Source: Hydractinia symbiolongicarpus
Lineage: Eukaryota > Cnidaria > Hydrozoa > Anthoathecata > Hydractiniidae
Reading direction: 5' to 3'
Length of the DNA stretch: 64,000 nucleotides
Assembly (NCBI RefSeq): GCF_029227915.1
Contig: NC_079878.1
Location: 4,960,001 to 5,024,000 of the forward strand
Shown: positions 13,301 through 24,700 of the stretch, one piece after another
Layout: each line of letters opens with the position of its first letter
Position numbering within the stretch: the first letter of the stretch is position 1
Notes under the pieces: generated by a model
What the model saw: only the letters and a program-made list of their open reading frames with translations
Told to the model about the DNA's origin: nothing
The model's database searches: none
Translations under genes and position numbers: made by a program

Positions 13301-16300
13301 TCTAAGATGCCATTTTGACTACAATCCCAGTAAAGACAATCTGTTTCCAAAATCTGAGATAGGATTAGCTTTCAAGTGTGGAGATATTTTAGAAGTGAAG
13401 GATCAATCTGAGCCTGACTGGTGGCAGGTATGTCACCTTTTGATTGGCTCAGATCTTTTGTGTAACCTTTTGATTGGTTCAGATCTTTTGTGTAACCTTT
13501 TGATTGGCTCAGATCTTTTATGTACATGCAGAACTACTGATTCATCTGTTCCACGTAGAAAAATTATTAGTTAGAGACAAACAGAAGCATTCTTTTATTT
13601 GTAATACTTTTGGGTTTCAGGCTACTCACTATAATGACAATACCAATACCGGACTTGTACCCAGTTTACAATTTGAGCAAAGGTAAGTACACACCAAACT
13701 CATATTTTTTCTGTATTTTTATTATAAATACGCGTATTGTATTCTATATCCTTGAGACTACTGTAAGGCCTCAAAAATTTAGTTGAACTTAAAAGATATG
13801 TAGGACCTAATAAATCAAGTCAAACGAGACGTAAAAGAGTACAAACTCAATTATAGTTAAGAGTTAACTCAGTGTACTACATTATGATTGTAAAAGTGAC
13901 GTGTTTTGTGTTGAAACCGAAGCTTCGGTATGATTTTTTGCTTTAGACGAAAAGCATCGAGCACAAAGAAAGTGGATGAACATAAATGTAAGTCGCTTGT
14001 TGTGTAAAACAAGTCTTATCTACTAATTGTTGACATATATATTATGTTGACATAAGATGGTTCAGCCAGTGTGTTCATATATTTCAATCAGATCTTTACC
14101 TCATGTAATTATTGACGGTAGAATTTCTGCAAATGATGGAACAGCAGGAATAATTCTTGAATATTTCACTTGAAATAGCTGGATGTAGTAGTGACAGGTA
14201 CAATCTATCTTAAAATTTTGACACTTCTTTTTTAATCCTTTTTAGCTGGTGGAGCGTTTAAGAAGAAGAAAAAGTTTATTTATCGCACCAGTGAAAATAA
14301 AAGTATGTTTTTAATTTGTTTTTTTATCTGTTTCATTCTGCTTGCCATTTGTGACGTCATCTTCAGTTATAATATGTATTAAATATAAGCTGGATTTCGT
14401 CACTAGAATCTAGTTTTTGTTGTCATGGTTGTTTTTGTTGTCATGGTTGTTTTTGTTGTCATGGTTGTTTTTGTTATCATGGTTGTTTTTGTTGTCATGG
14501 TTGTTTTTGTTGTCATGGTTGTTTTTGTTGTCATGGTTGTTTTTGTTGTCATGGTTGTTTTTGTTGTCATGGTTGTTTTTGTTATCATGGTTGTTTTTGT
14601 TGTCTTGGTTGTTTTTGTTGTCATGGTTGTTTTTGTTGTCATGGTTGTTTTTGTTGTCATGGTTTTTTTGTTGTCATGGTTGTTTTTGTTGTCATGGTTG
14701 TTTTTGTTGTCATGGTTTTTTTTTGATGTCGTTGTTTTTTGTTTCCATCATCGTTTTTATACTGGTTTTTGTCGTCATCAAAATGAATGATGATCTTTTT
14801 TAGTTTTGGATTTTCTTGACACAAAGCTTTATGAAGAAGTGACGAGAATGCCACCTATGGAAAGAAAAGTTATTGTTTTAATTGGTACGTCTCTATGAAA
14901 CATACAATAACAAATTTACCTTAGTATTAGCCCAGAAGGTGTTAAATTTAACGCACGGCATCGACGGTTAAAGCCAACTCAAAGTAATTTTAGATGAGTT
15001 CAAATAACGCTTTTGTTAAATTATCTTTGCGCCTTCTTTGTAACTAAAAGTCAGTAGAACCAAAATGGCGGCCATAAACAAGCAGTTTCCGTACTATTAA
15101 TTTTTCAGCGCTGGATATTTCCTTACTTGATCTCCTTGTCAAATATGTATTTCAAAATTCGTTTTGTGTCCGAAAATATTGAGGCGTCTTCTCCATTTGT
15201 TCGATCTTATTCTTGTTTTTACCACCTCGTTAAGCCAATGTTATTTTCTTCTTTTACATCAGGAGCGCAAGGTATCGGAAGACGCACATTAAAAAATCGC
15301 TTGATAGCTAGTTATCCTGATCGTTACGCAGATGTTACTAGAGGTATTGTTCGACGTTACGCAAATTATTTTCAGTGTTAACCGTTCACTTCTCCGTTGT
15401 AATGGTTTGTGTAAAGAAAATATAGATTAAGAAATCTTTTTTTTTCTTTTCTCACGCAAGATACAAGTCGTTCACCAAGAGAAGGTGAAGTGTCTGGTCG
15501 TGGGTACAATTTTCGGCAGCCTGAAGAAATGAAAGCAGATGTACTGTCTGGAAAGTATTTGGAATGGGGTGAGAATGGCGGCGTGTACTATGGCACACGA
15601 TTGAACGAAATTCGAGATATCATCAATAATGGTAAAACTTGTGTGATAGACACAGACCCATCGGTAAGTGTTTTTGAAATTCCATAAACTATCCAAACCT
15701 CTTTCCATTCTATTCGCTATTTAGCTCTCCATCATCGCTGACTTACACATTTTTTCTCCATCTTTGTTGTCATGTTCCTTTTTTTTTACAACAATTTTTG
15801 ACAACGTCCCTGTGACTGGTGGAATCTCTGAAAGTTTATTATTGAAACTGAAAGAAATTTCTGATTTTAATTACAAGGAAAAGTGAGGGTTTTTTAATAT
15901 TAAATCAGGGTGGCCACAAGTCATGGAATTTCTGGAAATCATGGAAAAGTCATGGAATTTTATTTGGTCTGGAAAAAGTCATTGAAAACAGGATTTTCAT
16001 GAAAAAGTCATGGAAAAGTCATGGAACTTTTTTTCCTTGACAACCTAAGTTTTTGACTGGCTAAATATTTTTGCAGTTTATATTTTGTAGCAAAAATTTC
16101 AAGAAAACTTAATTTCAATTTTTTGAACAGTTTCATTGTCAAGCTTTGTTGCAATATAACATAGTTGTGTTTGGTTTTATTATACTATAAATTTGTTTTA
16201 TTATACATTATGTCATGTGACTGTTTAGTTTACAAGCAATGATAACTTATATTGATGTAATCTGTGTGGTAAAATCGTTTTCAATCAATGTTTCTTCTAA

Positions 16301-18178
16301 GGAAGGGAGTCCTAGCATAGTTCTAGCTTGTAGCATGGGACAGGAATATATTTGTTCTTAGAAAGTAAAGATCACCTTGTGATACCTTGTGTGAAATATA
16401 CCTTGTGTGAAAGTGGTATTTGCATTGAGTTTTCTTTAATGTTTTAAGTATTCATTACTAGTACTATTCAGGAAGTTTTATTGATTATTTGCCATGTTTC
16501 GAATAGTTTTTCTGAATGCTACAAAGCTGAGGAATCTGAGAACATGGACTTTTAGAAGGAAGGTCACCGAAAAGAAAGCTAACATAGCCAAACTAGATAA
16601 AGCTGTGGAGAAGCTAACTAAGGATCTTCAGAAAGAAAAGTAACGTCAATGCTCACAGACTCTCTATAGGATATTAGTTGATATTTGTTGTTTTTCTAGT
16701 CTATTTTTTTTAAAAGTTCTGATTTTATATGAATATTCTGTATGAATATATATGTTCTTTATATTTTGACACGATTTTGTTGTTTTTCATCATGTAGAAA
16801 AAAGTACTTGTACTTTTTTCAGCAAAGTTGTTCTCTAAATAATGAAATTTATGGTTTGTTTGATAATTGATTAATTTAGGGGTTTAATTTTTCTTAACGG
16901 TTTTGGTCATGGAAAAGTCAGGGAAAAGTCATGGAAAACTCATGGAATTTTCTAATTCTGTGGCTAGCGAGACGCACGCAATGCGTTGTAAAAAGGACGG
17001 GCGAACCCGTGGATTTTTCCACGGGCTAACGACTAATTGTTTAAAATGCTACTCATCACTTTTCTCTCTTTTTTTATTAGGCATTGAAGTTATTACACAC
17101 CGCAGAGTTTATGCCGCTCATTGTTTTCATCGATGCACCGAAGCTTGAAGTACTTATGAAGAATAACCAAAAAGGTGGAGATCGTAAGCCGCCTTCAGTA
17201 AGTGTGTGAACGCTTGTGTTTTAATTAGCATCCTATCCCATTGCTGAAATCTTTCCACATATAATCTTTAGTTGAAGTAGTCACTAGTTCAATAAAATAC
17301 TTATGAACTAGTGACATGTGTATGAGCAATGAACAATTTCAAAAACAGTAATTTTTAAACAATCTGTAAAAGAAGTTAAAACTTTAACGGTTATTAAGGT
17401 TTCATACTCCCCGCATCTTTATTAGGCCGCAAAAAGAGAGAAAGGTGTTGTTTTTTTTTGCATATGCGAAACATCATAATAATAAAACGTGGTATCAATA
17501 AGACACAAAAGTGTTCCTACACAATATATATATATTTGGATTAAATTATTTCACGGGTAAACACTTTCGCGGACAGCAAGATTTGCAAGGCCGAGAATCG
17601 ATATATTCTACAACAAAAACTTTCAAAAATCCTAATTTTATGACAAAATTTGCGTTAAAAATTTTCACGAAAATCAAAAATCATTTTATTTATAAGGGAA
17701 AATCTTTCGCGCATGACAAGAATTCTCTTTTTTTTCTTCTTTTCTCTCATTATTAGTAACAAAAAGTCATTTATTACTATAAGAAATAAATCTCTTTGCT
17801 TTTGCGTTTTGCTGATTTAAAGTTCCATAAAGTATAGAGATTCGCGAAAGTGACTAAAAAAACGCGAAAGTTCTTGCCCATAAAAAATTCTTCCCTTAAA
17901 ATATCAATTGGTCGCCAATCTAAGAAAAAGGTTTTTTTATATGCGCCGTTGTATGTTTGATTGTACAAAATTGTTTGCTTCATTTCTTTATTCATCATTA
18001 GGCTGAAGAAATGAAAGAGATTATCCGCGAGAGTTCTTCAATTAGCGAAAATTACCATCATTATTTCGACATGCGAATTATCAATGACGATTTCGACAAG
18101 ACGTACGACACGCTGAGAGAACACATAGAAATATCATCTTCTGAACCGCAGTGGGTGCCAGTTCATTGGGTATATTAG
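7366..18178 (+). CDS. MAGUK p55 (MPP)-family scaffold: L27-L27-PDZ-SH3-HOOK-GK, 544 aa, 17 coding exons
   Basis: Membrane-associated guanylate kinase of the MPP family, a scaffold that joins cell-polarity and junction proteins under the plasma membrane. Coding exons: 7366-7390, 7741-7868, 9632-9700, 10541-10621, 11473-11622, 11806-11884, 11979-12061, 13019-13087, 13296-13427, 13621-13682, 13947-13987, 14246-14302, 14804-14884, 15263-15343, 15461-15663, 17081-17197, 18002-18178. All junctions are GT-AG and in phase, totalling 545 codons with stop. Two L27-like helical segments (about 9-110) precede a PDZ domain (136-225) with IRVVGL and the carboxylate loop GITL. An SH3 domain (229-293) and a lysine-rich HOOK follow. 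The guanylate-kinase-like domain (345-540) has P-loop GAQGIGRRTLKNRL, where the usual GK(S/T) is lost, as in MAGUKs that bind partners rather than GMP/ATP. The C-terminus WVPVHWVY is typical of the MPP2/MPP6 group. The start is the first ATG of an exon that opens behind an acceptor. Confidence 0.93.
8779..8813. repeat. Short hairpin in MAGUK intron 2
   Basis: CAATAATTAAGAGAC and GTCTCTTGATTATTG are inverted arms with one mismatch around a five-base loop, inside the intron between the first two L27-coding exons. No function is evident. Confidence 0.5.
13435..13524 (+). repeat. Three tandem 30-bp units in MAGUK intron 9
   Basis: Three head-to-tail copies of a 30-base unit begin ACCTTTTGATTGGCTCAGAT, with two substitutions among them, just after the SH3 exon donor at 13428. 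Each unit carries an ATTGG (inverted CCAAT) core. It resembles the core of the 32-bp array at 63769-63960. Confidence 0.8.
14413..14722 (+). repeat. 18-bp minisatellite in MAGUK intron 12
   Basis: About 17 tandem copies of an 18-base unit, GTTTTTGTTGTCATGGTT, lie in the intron between the HOOK exon and the first guanylate-kinase exon. Two copies carry GTTATC in place of GTTGTC, spaced six units apart, which hints at block duplication. One copy has a slight length change near 14663. Because 18 is a multiple of three, several frames stay open through it (WLFLLS-type or MTTKTT-type repeats). These are not genes: splice phases skip the array. Confidence 0.9.
15909..16962. mobile_element. Dispersed-type repeat with GTCATGGAAAAGTCATGG blocks, in MAGUK intron 15
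   Basis: Both ends of this roughly 1.05 kb insert carry clustered copies of GTCATGGAAAAGTCATGGAA-like sequence (15921-16030 and 16907-16950) in the same orientation. The outer edges read GTGGCCAC and TGTGGCTA. The interior is AT-rich, with a short open stretch near 16550-16640 that has no recognisable product. The direct arrangement and lack of coding content suggest a non-autonomous element; its class is unknown. Confidence 0.5.
16963..17035 (+). repeat. Dispersed repeat 'ACGGGCGAACCCGTGGAT', copy 1
   Basis: Contains CACGCAATGCGTTGTAAA, then ACGGGCGAACCCGTGGATTT and TCCACGGGCTAACGA. CCCGTGGA and TCCACGGG form a small inverted repeat. Related blocks occur at 33876-34110 (same strand) and 61199-61245 (opposite strand). 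Confidence 0.65.
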
Positions 18179-20652
18179 ATATTTTATGCTAATTTATTTT
18201 TCAGATTGCCAATAAGGATTTATAATTGGGCGCACACATAATTTATTCCAAAAAGCTTGCTTATTTATTGTGACAACGTTAGATTAGTGTAAACTAGCTT
18301 TTATGTAGCCTACACAGGGTTCAAAGCATCTTGAAGTCAGGTCATACACTTTAGTAATGTCAGGAAAATATTTTTCATTGGATTGTCAGGGCAAGTTGCG
18401 GGTGACTTTTCTGAAATTCCCTTTTCGAAATTCTCGTGTTATTGAAGAGAGATAAATTTGCCATATCTGATTAAGTTATCTATTTGTTCTGATACTGGCA
18501 AAGGGATATTTTGTTCATATTCAGTTTAAATATTAAGTTCTTATTGTGATGCGGGTATGCAGATAACAAACTCTAGCTTCGCGACGTCAGGAAAAAAAGT
18601 ATACTCTGAATCCTACTGGACCGGGTAAAATGATTTACATGTCACTTCGTCAGGAAAGTCAGCAAACATTTGTTTGGATAAACGCTATGAATACTTACTT
18701 CGATGTAACAGTAAACCATCCTAGTAATTTAAGGAAGCATCAAGGACTTAGCATTTATCTTCAAGGGCGTTTTTAAACACTGTACGTTACACATTTTTTT
18801 AATGTTACACTCAGATTGTGTACTGTCAACTATAAATTAGCGAAAATTTTTAAGTTAACTCGCAGAAAAACAATCATATCTTGGGTTGTTTCATTTTTTA
18901 CCCACTACAGATGAAGCATTGTTTACGTGTATAAAATTTTTTGTCGAGTGTATAACGTCTAGTTTTTATTTATACGACTTTTAGCATGTAAAAACATAAA
19001 AAAAAAATTTTTGAAAGTGAAGATTTCAGAATTTCTTATCAGTCACGTATTCGTTATTTTTTTGAGATAGAAGAAATCCGTAAAAATGTGTGTGCTGCTG
19101 TGAAAGTGTGTTTGTTTATCACTTCTTCGTGTGAAGAAATAATAAAGTGTAAAAATTATAGAACCTCGCCTGGTACAGATAAGGTCCTATAAATTGAACC
19201 GTGTCCGTTACTAGCTTTTCTCAGAATTGATCATTTGTCTCAGATCATTTGTTTTTTCTTATTTTTGCACCAAGGAAAACAATTGACCCTCGAATGTGAC
19301 AAATTCAGTTTTTTAAATTTTTCTTTTGCGGCCCAATAATGGCGGATTTTTGAACTTTTCTTAGGATTGGATTATTAATTTTTTCAGATGTTTTAAATTG
19401 AGGTAGGTCTAGTGAAATTCCGCTTGTTCTGGTAGAGAATCTCTTCAGTTATTGGACAACTATGAGCATTGAGTGTATTTTCTTAAGAGCAACCTCAAGT
19501 CAGGTATCTTTTTCGCTTGTTTTGTCCTCATATCGAGAAAGATATAGAGGCCTACGCGCGAGGTGGTGTAGAAAAGGCTGTAAAGTGATAGCCATGAAGT
19601 ATTAATGATAAACTTCATCTGTTTCTTCTTATCTTGTGTTTATAACATGGTGACCACAACTTCAAATCATGTATTTAATACAATTAAAGAATTACATAAG
19701 TTCCCCTAACCTATACTGTTTTTTTCAAGACTTTTACGTAGACGACATAAAATAAAGACGGGTAAAGTTAAAGTTCACAGATTTTTTTTGCTAACATTTC
19801 AATGCTGATCAGGATATATCAACAAATTATACTTAGCGATTACTGCAAAAAGCGCGTCGAAATAAAAGATTTTTCTACAACTAAAGAACGAATGGTTTTA
19901 TTGTTAGATTTCATTTTTTATTTCCGCCTAAAATGTTGGTAAAATCTCCTAAAATATGGAACGGTTTTTGTATGTTTTAAGTAGCGGTTTTTCCTAAATT
20001 ATGACCCCAAAACCTAAAGCTATCGTCCCTGTACAACATTAGCTTTGTTTATCAAATTAGTTTATTGAACTGTTCCAGAACTTTTTATGTTTTTATTATA
20101 TAAAAGAAACAAACCTATAAAAGTAGAAACAGTGAGATGTGAACAATGTATGTCTTTCATTGACATAAACCACTGATAACCTCATGAGATCTACGATGTC
20201 TAAATTTTACCAACGTTTTACCAAAGCCTCGTTGCTTTTTTATTTTTGCATAATTAACATGCTATTGCAGGGATTCTCACAGATCTGCAGCGCATAAACG
20301 CAACGCGAGCAGATGATAATTTGTGACGCAAACATCGCGGTTTTTGTGTGCGGGTAAAAAACAAAGAAAAGTGCTAATAGTCCGGGGGTATAAATTACAC
20401 CATTTTTTTGGAATATCCGTCCTAAGTTTTTTAGATTTTCCAAATTTAACTGTAATCTCCATAAACAAGGTAGAAAAAAAATATTGTTGGCGAAGGTTAG
20501 AATGGTTTTGAATTAATGTGTAAATTGATCATACTTGGGAAGATAATAGTAGTGCGATTCCTTCTACCCTTGCATTACGACTATCTTGATTGAGGTAAAA
20601 ATCTCTGGCATACGAGTCTAAATGCACTGAAAATACCAACACTTAATTTGGG
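18179..20652. other. Intergenic between MAGUK and the membrane-NYN gene
   Basis: Holds the 3' UTR of the MAGUK gene. I could not assign a single poly(A) signal with confidence. The remainder is AT-rich with no exon chain, although exons of a minus-strand gene cannot be excluded. Confidence 0.35.
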
Positions 20653-20747
20653 CAACCTTGTGTGCTAGGGCTCTTTTTTTCTTTCTGATATTCTCGGACG
20701 GCTTTCTTTCCATATCAAAAAGAGAAAAAAGCCCTGGGGTAGAGGTT
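20653..20747. mobile_element. Foldback MITE of the 'CCTCGTCCCCAGGG' family (diverged copy)
   Basis: The left end is CAACCTTGTGTGCTAGGGCT and the right end GCCCTGGGGTAGAGGTTG. The arms continue inward as T-rich/A-rich complements up to GATAT and ATATC. It is short, palindromic and has no coding content. The same terminal consensus recurs at 36180-36257, 47398-47441, 47671-47734 and 49427-49535. Confidence 0.65.
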
Positions 20748-20913
20748 GTTAGTCTGGGTATATTCGTGGCAATAAAATCAGACGAGAACTCCGACACAGG
20801 GGCGACGCGTATTTCACATTCTTTGCTAATGATTTTGATTGGCTATTGGAGAGATATTACAATGATAAAAAAAATATATTTGCGGGTTATAAGTATTTTT
20901 AACCTTAAAAACT

Positions 20914-21327
20914 TTAAAAATTGTTCAAAGTCATTTTTGCCGAAGATTTTGTTTCAACAGGTGAAATATCTACCACGTATTTATCGTATGTGCAGATTTC
21001 CTCAGATAACACATATTTTGCTGACACAAGTTTTATTCTTGTTTTCTTTATACACAATGTCACGCGGCTATGACACGTGTGTTGCACGTGATTTGTCTGA
21101 AATCTCCCGTGATTGCCAGGCCGTGTCACTTTCTTTGGTCTTTTTAAGCTTTTTAAAAGTATCCAACGGACGATTAAGCTCAGTTCTTCCATTGATAGAT
21201 ATACCACTCTGTTTTCGTATATCCATAGTTCTTCAAATGTTTTGACAAAGTCTTTTAAAAGAAAATACACTGAGGCGTGCTGATTTCCACGTTTTTTTGC
21301 AATTGCTAGATGCGATTTGTCTTTCAA
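20914..21327 (-). pseudogene. Possible decayed ankyrin-repeat fragment
   Basis: A 137-codon open frame on the minus strand begins KDKSHLAIAKKRGNQHA, which resembles the second half of an ankyrin repeat. More repeat-like residues may continue upstream in other frames towards 21400, interrupted by stops. The remaining ~110 residues are unrecognised. There is no clear promoter or splice chain. It could be a relic, a lineage-specific exon, or a chance frame. Confidence 0.3.
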
Positions 21328-21731
21328 ATTCTACTTTACTACAGTCTATTTGGAACAATTTTAGCGACATTTAGTGATCGCCAACCAGTTTGTGCAGCAC
21401 GCAAATATGTTATGGGCAGGTCCCTCTGCTGAATAATTTAGCAAAAGTTACAGTGTAGCAAGAAGACCGGGTGAAACAGCCTTCACCTTCTCCTTCACTT
21501 TATAAGTTTTAATTTAATAATTAAAAAACAAAAAAATCAATGTTTTTGTCTCGCTAAAATTCTCTGTTCTTAATCATCGCAGTTACGTGATTATGTAACA
21601 TGACACCATAAATAATTGCTATTAAAAGTCAAATCATGTGTTGTGTCAATAAACGATCATATGTCACTGATATCGAAACAAAGTCGAACACTCACTTACT
21701 AGTATATCCACGTTGGTTAAAAGTCGTCGTC

Positions 21732-24700
21732 ATGTTTGGACAACATAAGGAATACTTTAGTAAAAAATACCGACGCCGTACGTTTGGTGTAATATTAATG
21801 TGTTTTATGACTTTGATGAGTGCTTTTAACGAAGCCGATGAAACGGGGGGAAATTCAGACTTATCGCCAGGTAGATACCAATTTTATATATATTTATCTA
21901 AGTTGTTGATGGCACCGGTCATTAAGTTTATATTTAAATAGATACTTGATTTTATTTAATATGTTATACACAGACCGTTTTATATATTTTATTCACAAGA
22001 GGTTGGTTTGTTTTCATTTGTATTATAAATTTCCTGCTTCGTTTTAGTGCTATAGCTACCGTTTGTCAAGCCAGTTAAAGCTTAGTCATAGGACTGTGGT
22101 TAAAGTAAATAAATTGAATATTAAACCGTCTTACATGAAGTGCTTGTTTGTAAATAGTTCGGAGTTTATTCAAAATCTAAATTCCGTCTGGCTGACGGGA
22201 ATGTTGCCATTATTACGTCATTGTTTCATATAAATGGCAAAACTCGCATGAAAATTTTTAACCAGGTATTTCCTTTTCCTTAAGGCACTTTTTTTTGAAA
22301 CCTTGTATAAATAAATGTCAATGTTATATTTTTTGTTTTGAAAATTGGAGGTTTAAAACGAATTCGCTTATTGTCCGGTTGAGAGTTAGCCATTAGAAAT
22401 TATTATCCTTCGTATTTGGCATTCGTGTTTTGATTTTACGCCAAATAAAGGAGAATGCGAAGACTGGTTCTTACACAGTTTTTGAATTTCTGCGGTTATA
22501 CTGTTTTGTTTCCAGAGGAAAAGAACTTTCACTTTTATCAAGATAACGATAAACGCATACTTGTCTGCCATATCGAGTAATGACAGATTTTTTTACATTA
22601 AATAAATCTTACAAACGTTTTCAACGCCTTTTAACAAAGTAAATAAACGCGCCAAAACAAAGTGGAACCATCTCGGTGAAAACAAAGTCTATAATATTTT
22701 AAATCATAATCCACTAAGCTCTAATATCGTATTTATTTGCTTATTCATTGAATATTTTCAAAAGACGTTAATATTGTGAAATATAATTTAATTTCAATTC
22801 GACAATGTTTACAGTTTCCTGAAAAAGTGATCGAAATAAAAGAGATAACCATTAGCAGATTATGTTTATTTCCTCAATGTTGCGCTCATCTTGATTTAGT
22901 GACTAGCTTGTTTTTCACTTATATCTCCTGTTCTTGTATGATTTTGGATAATAGGACATTGTATGTTATATTTGATAAAAGAGAAACGCTAAATTGTTAA
23001 TCGAATGCTTAGCTGCAAGAACATTGTGATGTCAGTTATACCATACATAACATTGAAGAATATCGATTCTTAGGAGATAGAGGCGCTAAAAACTGGGCAG
23101 TTTAAGCGTTATATAAAATGATTGATCACATACTCACGTGATCGATATAAGTCAATAAAAACGTCAGATATACAGAAAACATTACACTGACAGGTACTAA
23201 AGTTGTAAGCTTGTGGAAAAAAATCCACTAGAATTCATTGACACAGTCAGAATTATAATTACGGCTTCAATCCACGGATTTGCCGGTGCACAGATTTTTA
23301 CCCACTGTAGCTACATATTTTCTCGCATCGATATTTCATGCAATTTGTCCGTCTGTTAGCATAAACTTATAAAATTTCTCTGCAGGAAGTTCTATTTTGA
23401 ACGAAATATGGCTATTGTTATTTTAGAGATTTTTGATATCTTATATACGTTTTAAGTTTCTTCGAGAAATATTTCTGACCTGGGAATGAGGTAGGCAAAA
23501 TCTTATAACAGAAAGGTTTACCCACAAAACATTTCCGTGCGCTTAAAGAGAACACAAGGCCGGCCAAAATTTATAGGAAAATTTAAAAAACGTCAACTTA
23601 TTAGAAAGCACTGGGACGAGGTTGTCGAAATGAGGAAAGAAATAAAGATATAAGAAGAATAGCAAACAATAAAAACAATAAAAACAAGCTTAAAGTTTCA
23701 TATTAAAACAAATTTGATCTTTTAAATAGTCATGTGAAAAAAGTAAAGAAAAAGGTCATATCACATGACATTCCCACAAATTGCATGACACGCAGACAAA
23801 TTGAATTATACGCCCCTCAGTTGGTACTGCACCATCCTGTTACTGTACATATCTTCATACAGGTGTTCATTCGTTCTGGTTACATAGTTTTGTGAATAAC
23901 ATGCCTCTGCATGTACTATTGAAACGATTAGTTAATAAAAAATCTTATTTAATATGTACAACAAATGTCAAAAATTAAACTACAAATTGATCTGGATTTT
24001 TTATGTTGTTTAGCAACTCAACCTCGTCCCCAAAGTTTCTTTTTCACTTTTTGACAATCTAGAGACGGGTGAGTAAGATGGTACAATATGTTCAGCAAAA
24101 AGCACATCGGCTTGGACATGGATAATGTTTACAGGTTAGCTTTCTTATGCTTTTATTTTATTTATTGTTTTAATTTATTTTAGATAAACAATTCAGATAC
24201 CGCAATTACCAACCCTTTGCGCCCTACACACAGTTACTTAGTGCGGGGGAGATCAAGATAACCTGGCTTCCAATATTTTATCGTCAATCATCGAATGATT
24301 ATTTTGAATTATACAATGGAGAAGAGTTAGAGTATGTCGGGAAGGATTTATTTCACATTGCAAGAAGATTGAACTATGAAACGGAATATGCATTCAAATT
24401 GCGCGTCTGTGGTTCTGTCCCTGGTGACTGCTCTAAATATTCAATACAAAGATATCAACGAACAGGAAAAAGTACGTGTATATCTTTCTCTTGCTATCAC
24501 TTCACCTTTTTCGCGTATGCGCAAAAAATTGCATTATTTCCGCTTTCTACGTATCTATGTTTCTAAAACCTTTTGGGGTTTTTTTTTTTGCAAAAAACCT
24601 TAATTATTTAGACCATATGAATATAAAAGCTGGATAATCAGCGGGGTCAATGCATAGTAGGAATCGGAAATCATTTTTTTGAGACGTTCTACTTTAATCG

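Noticed and set aside
14403-14803. Long repeated-peptide frames on both strands (MTTKTT and WLFLLS types)
   Set aside because: They come from the 18-bp minisatellite inside a MAGUK intron; the spliced gene skips it.
24063-24068. Micro-exon between AG and GTGAGT before the FN3 exon
   Set aside because: Exon 1 and exon 2 of the NYN gene already join in phase without it, so it is not needed.
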